From Nesterenkonia alkaliphila (GTDB lineage: Bacteria; Actinomycetota; Actinomycetes; Actinomycetales; Micrococcaceae), in contig NZ_WRPM01000021.1 of NCBI RefSeq assembly GCF_009758175.1, positions 1 through 33,697 of the forward strand: a stretch of 33,697 bases of DNA, in the 5' to 3' direction. A program made the position numbers and the translations under genes. Position 1 is the first letter of the stretch. Each line of letters opens with the position of its first letter. This document shows positions 14,513-22,037 of this stretch, in pieces. The notes below the pieces were generated by a model that saw only the letters and a list, made by a program, of their open reading frames with translations, did no database searches and was not told where the DNA came from.

Positions 14513-16591
14513 ATGGCTGATTCTCCCTTCTGCGACCTCGACCACTACGTTGCCCATCCTCGGATCGGCGGACTGGCGCTGAGCCCGGACGGTACCCGGC
14601 TGGTCACCACAGTCCAAACCCTGAACACCAAGAAGAACGGGTATGTGACCTCAATCTGGGAGGTGGACCCCGCCGGGGAGCAGCCCGCGCGCCGGCTGAC
14701 CCGCAGCGCCAAGGGTGAGGCCGGCCCGGTCTTCGCCGCCAATGGGGACCTCTACTTCACCTCGGCTCGACCGGACGAGGATGGCGAGGAGGAGGACAGT
14801 GCGCTCTGGTGCCTGCCCGCTGCCGGGGGCGAGGCCTATGTGGTCAACCGGCGCGCCGGCGGAGTCTCCGGAGTCATCGCCGCCGCCCGGGCCGACCTGG
14901 TGGCCGTCACCGCCCCGCTGCTGCCTGGTGCCGCGAATGAGGATGATCAGGAGAAGCTGCACAAGGCCCGCAAGGAAGCCTCGGTGCAGGCGATCCTGCA
15001 TGACTCCTACCCGGTGCGGTACTGGGACCACGATCTGGGCCCGGCCCGGCCCAGCCTCTTCACCCTGGAGCAGGAGCCCACACAGCACAGCGAGCCCCCC
15101 GCCGGCTCCGGGCAGCGCCGCCTCAACCATGTGTTGAAAGGTATCGGAGCACGCTTCGGAGGGGATGTGCATATCAGCCCGGACGGCTCCTTCGCGCTCT
15201 TCGCCCTGCGCCTGCCGGATGCTGGTGCTGATCTGCGCTCCACTGTGGGCCGAGTGGACCTGGCCACCGGTGAGTGGGAGATCCTCTTCGATGGTGCCGA
15301 GCACACCTACACCCCCGGCATCATCAGCCCAGATGGGACCTCTGCGGTGATCGGGGTGGCCAACCGGCCCACCCCTGAGCGCGCTATGCGGCCGGTGCTG
15401 CACCTGCTGGACCTACAGACCCGGCAGCTCACGCCGCTCACCGAGAACGCTGATCTGTGGCTGACCCCCACTGCCTGGCTGCCCGATGGCAGCGGCTTCC
15501 TGGTGGTGGCAGACCAGAACGGCCGCGCCCCCGTCTTCCGGGTGGATACAGACCAGCCACGCACTGTGCAGATCACCCAGGACGACGCCGCCTACACCCA
15601 CGCCTTTCCCACCCCGGACGGCAAGACCGCCTACGGACTGCGCTCCAGCTACGCCTTCCCCGCCGAAGTGGTGCGCATCGATCTGAGCACCGGGGAGAGC
15701 ACCCGACTGCCCAACCCCACCGAGCGTCCTGAGCTGCCCGGCACTCTGGAGGATGTTCAGACCACTGCCGAGGACGGCGTCGTCATCCGTTCCTGGCTGT
15801 GCCTGCCTGAGGGCGCCAGCGGCGCGAAGCCGGCCCCATTGCTGCTGTGGATCCATGGCGGCCCGCTGAACTCCTGGAACGCCTGGACCTGGCGGTGGAA
15901 CCCCTGGCTGGCTGTGGAGCAGGGCTATGCGGTGCTGCTTCCGGATCCGGCGCTGTCCACCGGCTACGGCCAGGACTTCATCCAGCGCGGCTGGAACTCC
16001 TGGGGGGACAAGCCCTACACCGATCTGATGAGCGCCACCGATGCAGCACTCGCCCGGGAGGATATCGATCAGTCGCGCACCGCGGCGATGGGCGGTTCGT
16101 TCGGCGGCTATATGGCCAACTGGGTGGCCGGGCACACCGACCGGTTCAACGCCATCGTCACACACGCCAGTCTCTGGGCGCTGGACCAGTTCGGCCCCAC
16201 CACCGATATGTCACCGTTCTGGCGGCGCCAGATCAACGCTGAGATGGAGGCCGAGCACTCCCCGCACGCTCATGTGGAGAAGATTGTGACCCCGATGCTG
16301 GTCATTCATGGGGACAAGGATTACCGGGTTCCCATCGGTGAGGGACTGCGGCTGTGGTACGAACTGCTGGAGCGCTCCGGGCTGCCCATGGATTCCGAGG
16401 GCGAGACTGCCCACCGGTTCCTGTACTTCCCCGATGAGAACCACTGGATCCTCAAGCCTCAGCACGCCAAGATCTGGTACCAGGTGGTCTTCGCCTTCCT
16501 GGCTGAGCACGTGCTGGGCGTCTCAGCGCAACTGCCGGCGCAGCTGGGGCTCACCGCGCCGGAGAGCGAGAAGGACGACGACGCCGCCTGA
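14513..16591 (+). CDS. S9 family serine peptidase (prolyl oligopeptidase / acylaminoacyl-peptidase type)
   Basis: A 692-residue cytoplasmic-looking peptidase without a signal peptide, expected to cleave short peptides. Residues 1 to about 430 form a beta-propeller-like region with repeated 'SPDG' strands ('ALSPDGTRL', 'HISPDGSFAL', 'IISPDGTSAV'). The alpha/beta-hydrolase domain follows from about residue 435, starting with 'LLLWIHGGPLNSW' (oxyanion region). The nucleophile is Ser529 in 'GGSFGGYMANW', the Asp is probably Asp603 in 'HGDKDYRVP', and the His is His644 in 'ENHWI', giving a complete triad in the family order. Length is normal. The start ATG at 14513 has only a weak GAGAG upstream. 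It is monocistronic and converges on the acylphosphatase gene, 25 bp away. Which dipeptidyl or acyl specificity it has is not readable. Confidence 0.92.
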   Translation: MADSPFCDLDHYVAHPRIGGLALSPDGTRLVTTVQTLNTKKNGYVTSIWEVDPAGEQPARRLTRSAKGEAGPVFAANGDLYFTSARPDEDGEEEDSALWCLPAAGGEAYVVNRRAGGVSGVIAAARADLVAVTAPLLPGAANEDDQEKLHKARKEASVQAILHDSYPVRYWDHDLGPARPSLFTLEQEPTQHSEPPAGSGQRRLNHVLKGIGARFGGDVHISPDGSFALFALRLPDAGADLRSTVGRVDLATGEWEILFDGAEHTYTPGIISPDGTSAVIGVANRPTPERAMRPVLHLLDLQTRQLTPLTENADLWLTPTAWLPDGSGFLVVADQNGRAPVFRVDTDQPRTVQITQDDAAYTHAFPTPDGKTAYGLRSSYAFPAEVVRIDLSTGESTRLPNPTERPELPGTLEDVQTTAEDGVVIRSWLCLPEGASGAKPAPLLLWIHGGPLNSWNAWTWRWNPWLAVEQGYAVLLPDPALSTGYGQDFIQRGWNSWGDKPYTDLMSATDAALAREDIDQSRTAAMGGSFGGYMANWVAGHTDRFNAIVTHASLWALDQFGPTTDMSPFWRRQINAEMEAEHSPHAHVEKIVTPMLVIHGDKDYRVPIGEGLRLWYELLERSGLPMDSEGETAHRFLYFPDENHWILKPQHAKIWYQVVFAFLAEHVLGVSAQLPAQLGLTAPESEKDDDAA

Positions 16592-16616
16592 GGCCACTGT
16601 GCCGCCGGCTCCCCGG

Positions 16617-16916
16617 TCAGCGGCGCACCTGGAAACCGACTTCCGGCAGGGTCTCCAACTGGGCCTCGGTGGCCGGCCGGGCCTCCACCTCGGTCACCTC
16701 GGCCCGCTGAGGACCAGTGCCGCACCAGGTGATCAGGGCCTCCACTGCCGGCCCCTCACCGCCGACCAGCAGTTCTACTGTGCCCTCGGAGGTGTTGCGG
16801 ACCCAGCCGATCAGGCCGAGTTCGTCGGCCTGACGTTTGGCGGAGTTGCGGTAGTTCACGCCTTGGACCCGTCCGGAGATCCGGAGAAACGTTCCTGTGC
16901 TGAATGCTGGTGCCAT
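16617..16916 (-). CDS. Acylphosphatase
   Basis: A 99-residue acylphosphatase, which hydrolyses acyl-phosphates such as 1,3-bisphosphoglycerate or carbamoyl phosphate. The phosphate-binding loop 'GRVQGVNYR' places the catalytic Arg at residue 23. The catalytic Asn is residue 41 in 'GWVRNTSEGTVE'. Both positions agree with the classical numbering when the ATG at 16916 is used. A GTG two codons upstream (16922) is the alternative. TACTCT lies 7 nt before the ATG and no Shine-Dalgarno sequence is visible, so a leaderless mRNA is likely. It is divergent from the metal-efflux gene across an 84-bp gap. Confidence 0.93.
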   Translation of the reverse strand: MAPAFSTGTFLRISGRVQGVNYRNSAKRQADELGLIGWVRNTSEGTVELLVGGEGPAVEALITWCGTGPQRAEVTEVEARPATEAQLETLPEVGFQVRR

Positions 16917-16923
16917 ACTCACC

Positions 16924-16929
16924 AGAGTA
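16924..16929 (-). promoter_or_regulatory. Leaderless -10 box before the acylphosphatase gene
   Basis: TACTCT on the minus strand lies 7 nt before the ATG at 16916 and fits TANNNT. It supports the ATG over the GTG at 16922, which would leave only 1 nt. Confidence 0.45.
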
Positions 16930-16945
16930 CGCAGTGCTAACGGTT

Positions 16946-16962
16946 CTGCGGAAGCTTCGCAG
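16946..16962. promoter_or_regulatory. Imperfect palindrome between acylphosphatase and CDF genes
   Basis: CTGCG-G-AAG pairs with CTT-CGCAG: eight paired positions with one bulged G, centred on AAGCTT. It lies midway in the divergent gap, just outside the larger palindrome at 16966-17002. It could be a second operator half or an unrelated hairpin. Confidence 0.3.
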
Positions 16963-16965
16963 CTT

Positions 16966-17002
16966 ATGCGTTCTCAATAACCAGGGCTTATTGTGAACGC
17001 AT
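16966..17002. promoter_or_regulatory. 37-bp near-perfect palindrome over the CDF exporter promoter and start codon
   Basis: The left arm ATGCGTTCTCAATAA (16966-16980) and right arm TTATTGTGAACGCAT (16988-17002) are complementary except for one position, separated by CCAGGGC. The right arm contains TATTGT (16989-16994), a leaderless-type -10 with a 6-nt gap to the ATG at 17001, and the last arm bases are the start codon itself. A repressor bound here would block transcription of the metal exporter directly. The AATAA/TTATT core recalls ArsR/SmtB-type metal-sensor operators, but no regulator gene is next to it and the identity of the protein is inference. Confidence 0.65.
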
Positions 17003-17942
17003 GGGATTCGGGCACAGCCACACACATCAGCATGAGCGCGCCGGCGCCGCAGAGAATGCAGACCACCGGCGGCGGCTGACCATTGCCTGCGCCATCACCC
17101 TGTGCATTGTGCTCGCCCAAGGCCTCGGGGCCTGGATCACCGGCTCACTGGCCCTGCTCACTGACGCTGTGCACTCCTTGGCCGACAGCATCGGGCTGGT
17201 GGTGGCGGTGATTGCCGCCAGCCTCATGTTCCGGGCAGCCAGCACCACCCGCACCTGGGGCTGGCGGCGGATGGAGATCCTTGCCGGGCTGGTCCAGGCC
17301 GCACTGCTGCTGAGCATCGGGATCTACGCAGCCGTGGAGGGCATTCAGCGCCTGGGCGATCCCCAGGACATCCTGCATGTGCAGCTGCTGGTCTTCGGTG
17401 CCGCCGGGCTGGTGGGCAACCTCATCTCGCTCTATGTGCTTTCCCGAGGCCGGAGGGCGAACTTTAATATGCGGGCCGCGTTCCTGGAAGTGCTGGCCGA
17501 TGCCTTGGGCTCACTCGGGGTGATGGCCGCCGCAGTGGTCATCTGGCTCACCGGGTGGCAGCAGGCTGACGCGGTGGCCGCTCTGCTCATCGCTGCAGTG
17601 ATCATTCCCCGGGCCGCGCTGCTGCTGCGCGAGACCGGCAGGATCCTGCTGGAGTTCACCCCGCGCGGACTGGATCTGGACCAGGTGCGCCACCATATGC
17701 TGCAGCTGGAGCATGTGCGTGAGGTCCATGACCTGCACGCCTCCACTGTGGCCACCGGCCTACCGGTGATCTCAGCCCATGTGGTGGTGGATGAGGCCTG
17801 CTTCACGGACGGCTGCGCCCCGGAGAAGCTGACTGAGCTGCGCGAATGCGTGGCTGAGCACTTCGATGTGCCTGTGGAGCATTCCACGTTCCAGCTGGAG
17901 ACTGCCGCCCACGCCCGCACCGAGTCTCACACTCATCAATGA
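17001..17942 (+). CDS. Cation diffusion facilitator (CDF) metal exporter
   Basis: A 313-residue inner-membrane metal/proton antiporter. The N-terminus is His-rich ('GHSHTHQHE'), as is the extreme C-terminus ('ARTESHTHQ'), both typical zinc-binding tails. Six membrane segments fill about residues 28-220. The transport site in helix two is 'TDAVHSLAD', with His58 and Asp62 as HxxxD. In helix five the usual HxxxD is ExxxD: Glu163 and Asp167 in 'FLEVLADALGS'. A cytoplasmic ferredoxin-like domain occupies about residues 225-300. Zn2+ is the likely substrate, but the Glu substitution could change selectivity; I believe it also occurs in other actinobacterial CDF proteins. The ATG at 17001 is the end of a 37-bp palindrome and the transcript is probably leaderless. 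It is monocistronic. Confidence 0.92.
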   Translation: MGFGHSHTHQHERAGAAENADHRRRLTIACAITLCIVLAQGLGAWITGSLALLTDAVHSLADSIGLVVAVIAASLMFRAASTTRTWGWRRMEILAGLVQAALLLSIGIYAAVEGIQRLGDPQDILHVQLLVFGAAGLVGNLISLYVLSRGRRANFNMRAAFLEVLADALGSLGVMAAAVVIWLTGWQQADAVAALLIAAVIIPRAALLLRETGRILLEFTPRGLDLDQVRHHMLQLEHVREVHDLHASTVATGLPVISAHVVVDEACFTDGCAPEKLTELRECVAEHFDVPVEHSTFQLETAAHARTESHTHQ

Positions 17943-17958
17943 GTGCTGCGGCTCCGGC

Positions 17959-19146
17959 TCACCAGCGCTCAGCCACCACCGGGGCTGAGGCCTCAGCGTC
18001 ATAGCGCAGCACTTCACGGCCCTCGATCCAGGTACGCAGTGCCCGGTTGCGCGTGTCCAGCGGGTCGCCCTCCCAGAGCACCAGGTCGGCGTCCTTGCCT
18101 TGCTCCAGGGACCCGATCCGATCCGCTACACCGAGCACCTCCGCCGGGTTGATGGTGATCGCCCGCAGTGCCTCCTGGGGGTCCATGCCCTCCTTGGCCG
18201 CCAGGGCCGCCTGGTTGACCAAGAAGTCGATGGGCACCACCGGGTGGTCGGTGATGATGGAGACCTTCACCCCGGCCTTGGCGAGAATGCCCGGGGCCTT
18301 GGGGCTTCGTTCCCTGACCTCCACCTTGGAGCGGGAGACCATCATCGGCCCGTAGAGCACCGGGATGCCGCGCTCGGCGATTCGGTCGGCCAACTTATGG
18401 GCCTCGGTGCCGTGGTCCAGTACCAGCTCGTAGCCGAACTCATCGGCGATCCGGATGGCGGTGGCAATGTCATCGGCCCGGTGGCAGTGCTGCCGCCAGG
18501 GAATCTCACGGGCCAGGACTTTGGCCAGCGCCTCGGAGACCAGGTCGGCGGCCCGATCCTTGGAGTCCTTTGCGGCCCATTCACGGGCCTCACTGAAGGC
18601 TTTGCGAATGGTGAAGGCTGTGCCGAGTCTGGTGCTGGGAGTCTTCTTCTGCTCGCCGTAGACCCGCTTGGGGTTCTCCCCCAAGGCGGCTTTGAGCCCG
18701 GAGGGTGCGCGCAGGACCATGTCATCGACTATCGCCCCGTGCGTCTTCATTGCTACGGTGAGCCCGCCGATGGGGTTGGCCGAGCCGGGGTTGACGTTGA
18801 CTGTGGTGACTCCATGGGCCAGGGCGTCGTCGAACCCGATGTCCATCGGGTTGATGGCGTCGATGGCCCGGACTGCGGCGGTGACCGGATCGGTCGTCTC
18901 GTTGAAGTCGGCGCCGGCCCAACCCTCGCCCTGCTCATGGACTCCGAGGTGGACATGGGCATCGACGAAGCCGGGCAGCAGCCAGGCGCCCGCCGCGTCG
19001 ATTCGCTCATGGTCCCTGGGGGCCTTGGCTGTGGGGCCGAGCTTGGCGATCTTGCCTTCGGTGACCACCAGTGCCCCGTCGAAGGGCTCACCTGTGACGG
19101 GCACGATGTGGGCATTCTCCACAATATAGTTTCCTGAAGCAACCAT
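17959..19146 (-). CDS. Amidohydrolase family protein (imidazolonepropionase-like)
   Basis: A 395-residue cytoplasmic metal-dependent hydrolase of the amidohydrolase superfamily. The N-terminal beta-sandwich part ('GALVVTEGKIAKLGP') leads to the metal HxH in 'GFVDAHVHLG' (about residues 60-68). Further barrel positions are 'RQHCHRADD' (about 218-226), 'DHGTEAH' (about 243-249) and the final 'TDHPVVP' Asp (about 297). The C-terminus returns to the sandwich with 'KDADLVLWEGDPL'. The substrate is unknown; members open cyclic amides, deacetylate or cleave isoaspartyl dipeptides. The ATG at 19146 lacks a Shine-Dalgarno sequence and has TAGGCT 6 nt upstream. It converges on the CDF gene with a 16-bp gap. 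Confidence 0.88.
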   Translation of the reverse strand: MVASGNYIVENAHIVPVTGEPFDGALVVTEGKIAKLGPTAKAPRDHERIDAAGAWLLPGFVDAHVHLGVHEQGEGWAGADFNETTDPVTAAVRAIDAINPMDIGFDDALAHGVTTVNVNPGSANPIGGLTVAMKTHGAIVDDMVLRAPSGLKAALGENPKRVYGEQKKTPSTRLGTAFTIRKAFSEAREWAAKDSKDRAADLVSEALAKVLAREIPWRQHCHRADDIATAIRIADEFGYELVLDHGTEAHKLADRIAERGIPVLYGPMMVSRSKVEVRERSPKAPGILAKAGVKVSIITDHPVVPIDFLVNQAALAAKEGMDPQEALRAITINPAEVLGVADRIGSLEQGKDADLVLWEGDPLDTRNRALRTWIEGREVLRYDAEASAPVVAERW

Positions 19147-19152
19147 AGCGTC

Positions 19153-19158
19153 AGCCTA
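19153..19158 (-). promoter_or_regulatory. Leaderless -10 box TAGGCT before the amidohydrolase gene
   Basis: TAGGCT on the minus strand, then GACGCT, then the ATG at 19146. Hexamer and 6-nt spacing are identical to those of the gene at 13799. Confidence 0.5.
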
Positions 19159-19210
19159 TAACGAGGCCGCCCGGGAGCGCACCCATCGCCGCACCGGGAT
19201 CCTCTCGCCT

Positions 19211-19216
19211 ATGATC
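19211..19216 (+). promoter_or_regulatory. Probable -10 box of the DUF4870 gene
   Basis: TATGAT is a good -10 match, 31 nt before the ATG at 19248. It leaves a short leader that includes the strong ribosome-binding site AGGAG six nt before the start. Confidence 0.45.
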
Positions 19217-19247
19217 GGGCGAAGAACACAGACCACAGGAGATCCAG

Positions 19248-19832
19248 ATGACCCAGCCGCCCCATGATGGGACCCACCCCCAGTCCGGCAACGGCCCCCC
19301 GCCGGGATACCACCAGTACGGGCAGGGCGGCTGGCAGTCCGGGTATCCGCAAGGGGCACAGTTCCCCGGTGTGCCGCAGGGCGACTACCCGCTGGACCCC
19401 GCACAGCAGCAGATGGGCGAGCAGCCGCTGAGTCCCTCTGAGGAGCAAGGCTGGGGCGTGGCCGCACATTTGGGCGGGCTGTTGGTCTCGTTCCTGGTGC
19501 CGCTGGCCATCTGGCTGATTTTCCGCAGGCGCAGCCGGCTGATCAACGACCACGGACGCACCGCCGTCAACTGGGAACTGACTCTGCTGCTGTTCTATGT
19601 GGTGGGCGTGGTACTGGCCATCATCGGCTATATCTCCCTGTTCGGAGCCGTCATCTCAGGCAACGATCCCGGAGCCGGCACGGCTTTCGGCTTAGTCGGG
19701 ATCTGGGCTCTGGTCATCGTGGGCTTCATCGTCCTGTGGCTGCTGAACCTGGTGCTCTCCATCATCGGAGCGCTGCGCGCCTATCGCCGGCAGCAGTTCA
19801 GCTACTGGGCCATCCCGTTCATCCGGTCATAG
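19248..19832 (+). CDS. DUF4870 domain membrane protein
   Basis: A 194-residue protein. Residues 1-65 are hydrophilic and rich in Gly, Pro, Gln, Tyr ('PPPGYHQYGQGGWQSGYPQ'), a disordered cytoplasmic tail common in actinobacteria. The DUF4870 domain follows: 'VAAHLGGLLVSFLVPLAIWL', then 'DHGRTAVNWELTLLLFYV' and two further hydrophobic segments to about residue 180, ending in 'YWAIPFIRS'. Four membrane helices are likely. The function of the family is unknown. The ATG at 19248 has a good AGGAG ribosome-binding site. It converges on the RNHCP gene across 10 bp. Confidence 0.88.
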   Translation: MTQPPHDGTHPQSGNGPPPGYHQYGQGGWQSGYPQGAQFPGVPQGDYPLDPAQQQMGEQPLSPSEEQGWGVAAHLGGLLVSFLVPLAIWLIFRRRSRLINDHGRTAVNWELTLLLFYVVGVVLAIIGYISLFGAVISGNDPGAGTAFGLVGIWALVIVGFIVLWLLNLVLSIIGALRAYRRQQFSYWAIPFIRS

Positions 19833-19842
19833 TACCGGGCGG

Positions 19843-20166
19843 TTATAGCACCGGTCGCTGCAGCGCGATCACGGCGTCCATGTCGTCATCCGGGGCCAGC
19901 CGGTTGCGGTCCTGCGCCTGACAGACCGTGCACCGGTGCAGCAGGATGTAGCCCTTCTTGCCCGAGTGGTCCACGCCCACCGGCTCCATGGCCCCGCCGC
20001 AGTCTGCGGCCCGGTCTCCGGGCAGCACATCCACGTGTTTGGACCATAGGCAGCGCGGACAGTGGTTCCGGTAGCTGCCGCCGGGGTGTTTGGTGATCTG
20101 GGCGCCGCAGTGGATGCACGCAAAACCGGTGTTCTCGGCCTGCCGGCCCGTGGGCGCATAGCTCAC
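19843..20166 (-). CDS. RNHCP domain zinc-ribbon protein
   Basis: A 107-residue soluble protein named after its own motif: 'YRNHCPRCLWSKHVD' (about residues 32-46). Metal-binding cysteine pairs are 'CIHC' (about 17-20), 'CPRC' (about 36-39) and 'CTVC' (about 79-82), so one or two zinc sites are expected. The biochemical role of the family is unknown. The start is a GTG at 20166 whose bases GTGA overlap the TGA of the upstream rRNA/tRNA methyltransferase gene, so the two are translationally coupled. That pairing suggests a role near RNA metabolism, which is inference. Confidence 0.88.
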   Translation of the reverse strand: MSYAPTGRQAENTGFACIHCGAQITKHPGGSYRNHCPRCLWSKHVDVLPGDRAADCGGAMEPVGVDHSGKKGYILLHRCTVCQAQDRNRLAPDDDMDAVIALQRPVL

Positions 20167-21326
20167 TGGGGCTCACCACGCTCGAACGGATGCCTCTCGA
20201 GCGCAGCTAGCGGGGCAAAACCCTCATACCCCTCCCCGGGCGGCGGCTGCTGCCGCTTCTCAACGGGGAGCGCGTTGCGCTGGGCCATCGCTGAGGCATA
20301 GAGGCACAGCGCCCCGGCCACGGAGACGTTCAGCGACTCGGCCTGGCCGTAGAGCGGAACGGCGACGGAGCCATCAGCCTGCGCCTTCTGCTGATCACTG
20401 AGCCCATGTGCTTCGTTCCCCAGCAACCAGTACGTGGGCTGCGCAAGCTCCGGGGCCCGCTCATCCTGCAGATCTGCCAAAGTTTCTGCCGCATAGCCGT
20501 CAGCCGCAAGCACCTGGGCGCCGTTCTCCCGTACGAACCTCACCAGCTGGTCTAGGTCGATACCGGTGGCCACTGGGAGGTGGAAGTGGGAGCCGGCCGC
20601 GGCGCGCACCACCTTGGGCGCCCATGGGTCCGTGCTGCCGGGCGTGAGGATCACGACCCCGGCCCCTGCCGCATCCGCAGTGCGGATCAGCGTACCCACA
20701 TTGCCCGGATCCTGAAGTCCCACCAGCACCGGGGCCAGCCGCACTGCCGGGAATGTGACAGTGGCTCCTGAGGCGGCCGCGCCCGATCCATCTGCCCACA
20801 CCGAGGTCATTCTCATCCCCACCAGCAGCGAGTCCAGTCCGCCGAACTCAATGATCGGCTGCCGGCACACGGCGAGGACACCCTGGGGGGTGTCGGCGTC
20901 GCTCATCGCGGCCAGGGCCTCGGCAGTAGCCCCACGCAGGAAGAACCGGGCTGCGCGCGGCAGTTCGGCCTCAGGATTGAAGAGCACCCCGCGGACTTGA
21001 TCCAGCAGGCCTGCCAGATCCGGATGCTGCTCCAGGGCCTGCGGGGTGAAGTACAGGGCGTCCAGCTCCGGCAGGTACTCCGCTGGGGGGTGCTGCGCAC
21101 GGAGCTGTTGCTGCCCGGGCTCGGCACCAGAGGCTGCCCCGGCGGCGTCGTTGTTCTCATCCCACCTGCGCAGCCAGAGCGCCAGAGCCTCACGGACTGG
21201 TTGCGGCCCTTCAGCCAGGAACCGGCCCTGTTTGCGCCGGCCGGCTCGGGTGGCCAGCTGGGCCACCTTCTTCACCCGATCGCTGCTCGGATTGTCCACT
21301 ACAAATTCGTCACTCACAGTGCCCAT
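20163..21326 (-). CDS. TrmH/SpoU-family RNA 2'-O-methyltransferase
   Basis: A 387-residue SPOUT-class enzyme that methylates ribose 2'-OH groups in rRNA or tRNA using S-adenosylmethionine. An N-terminal substrate-binding part (about residues 1-150) holds 'RRKQGRFLAEGPQPVREAL', the L30e-like fold of the family, but with a long Ala/Gly/Gln-rich insertion around residues 57-80. The catalytic knot has motif 1 'VGLQDPGNVGTLIRTADAAG' (with the conserved Arg), motif 2 'LLGNEAHGLS' and motif 3 'AESLNVSVAGALCLYAS'. A 40-residue hydrophilic tail follows. It lies downstream of rplT on the same strand, as in many actinobacteria, but two palindromic elements and a hairpin terminator separate them. The ATG at 21326 is the assumed start; GTG three codons later is possible. 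Confidence 0.9.
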   Translation of the reverse strand: MGTVSDEFVVDNPSSDRVKKVAQLATRAGRRKQGRFLAEGPQPVREALALWLRRWDENNDAAGAASGAEPGQQQLRAQHPPAEYLPELDALYFTPQALEQHPDLAGLLDQVRGVLFNPEAELPRAARFFLRGATAEALAAMSDADTPQGVLAVCRQPIIEFGGLDSLLVGMRMTSVWADGSGAAASGATVTFPAVRLAPVLVGLQDPGNVGTLIRTADAAGAGVVILTPGSTDPWAPKVVRAAAGSHFHLPVATGIDLDQLVRFVRENGAQVLAADGYAAETLADLQDERAPELAQPTYWLLGNEAHGLSDQQKAQADGSVAVPLYGQAESLNVSVAGALCLYASAMAQRNALPVEKRQQPPPGEGYEGFAPLAALERHPFERGEPQ

Positions 21327-21371
21327 TCAACCAGGCCGCGCCGGCCCAAGGCGCCGATGCGGGTCCGCCAG

Positions 21372-21429
21372 TGGGCAGTTGATGACGACGAAACGCCCAA
21401 GAGCGCCCTGCGTCGTCGCCTACTGCCCA
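21372..21429. repeat. Palindromic element, copy 1
   Basis: Outer arms TGGGCAGT (21372-21379) and ACTGCCCA (21422-21429) and inner arms GACGACG (21384-21390) and CGTCGTC (21411-21417) pair around a 20-nt loop, with a 4-nt internal loop between the arms. The left arm matches copy 2 at 21 of 25 positions with an 83-bp offset. It lies between trmH and rplT. Confidence 0.65.
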
Positions 21430-21452
21430 GTAGCGGAGGTTTTTCCGGTCAA

Positions 21453-21514
21453 ACTGGGCAATTGATGACGATAAACCGCGCTGAGTTCGTCAAGATCGTC
21501 CGCAACTGCCCAGT
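21453..21514. repeat. Palindromic element, copy 2
   Basis: Outer arms ACTGGGCA (21453-21460) and TGCCCAGT (21507-21514), middle TTG/CAA and inner GACGAT (21467-21472) / ATCGTC (21495-21500) pair around a 22-nt loop. Arm architecture and left-arm sequence are shared with copy 1, while loops differ. Base changes in one arm are matched by changes in the other (C-G in copy 1 versus T-A here), which suggests the structure is maintained. Confidence 0.65.
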
Positions 21515-21537
21515 CTGGGACCGCAGCGCACACGAGA

Positions 21538-21571
21538 ACGCCCGCCTCCCCTGAACAGGTGAGACGGGCGT
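21538..21571 (-). terminator. Terminator of the infC-rpmI-rplT operon
   Basis: ACGCCCG (21538-21544) pairs with CGGGCGT (21565-21571) and the stem continues inward through CTC/GAG and CC/GG with a single mismatch, giving about 13 pairs around a short loop. It begins 20 bp after the rplT stop. No long U-run follows, as is common in actinobacterial terminators. Confidence 0.65.
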
Positions 21572-21590
21572 CGTCGTTGGTTTGGGCGCC

Positions 21591-21983
21591 TTAGGCTGCA
21601 GCCTTCTCGCGAGGGGCGTTGACGTCCTCGGGGAGGGCGGCCCGTGCGGTCTCCACCAGCGACTCGAAAGTCTTGGCGTCGGAGACAGCCAGCTCGGCCA
21701 GCATGCGGCGGTCGACCTCAACCCCAGCGGCCTTCAGGCCCTGGATGAAACGGTTGTAGGTCAGGCCGTGGGCGCGGGAGGCAGCGTTGATGCGCTGGAT
21801 CCACAGGCGGCGGAAGTCGCCCTTGCGCTTCTTGCGGTGCTGGTAGTTGTAGGTGTAGCTGTGCAGCAGCTGCTCTTTGGCCTTGCGGTAGAGGCGGGAG
21901 CGCTGTCCGCGGTAGCCGGAGGCCCGGTCAAGGACCTTGCGGCGCTTCTTGTGCGCGTTCAGTGCGCGTTTTACTCGTGCCAT
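21591..21983 (-). CDS. rplT: Ribosomal protein bL20
   Basis: A large-subunit ribosomal protein of 130 residues that binds 23S rRNA early in assembly and, in several bacteria, represses its own operon. '[18 protein letters not shown]' and '[19 protein letters not shown]' are diagnostic. The core ends near residue 117; the remaining residues '[12 protein letters not shown]' are a short extension. The ATG at 21983 follows AGGAGA by about 8 nt. It is the third gene of infC-rpmI-rplT, 54 bp after rpmI, and is followed by a hairpin terminator. Confidence 0.97.
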   Translation of the reverse strand: MARVKRALNAHKKRRKVLDRASGYRGQRSRLYRKAKEQLLHSYTYNYQHRKKRKGDFRRLWIQRINAASRAHGLTYNRFIQGLKAAGVEVDRRMLAELAVSDAKTFESLVETARAALPEDVNAPREKAAA

Positions 21984-22037
21984 GGGTGGTTCTCCTGTGA
22001 GCTAAAAGTCTTGGGGCTTGCTGAAAGTGCTGCGGCT

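Noticed and set aside
18100-19137. 345-residue open frame antisense to the amidohydrolase
   Set aside because: The opposite strand carries an intact metal-hydrolase motif set; this frame has none.
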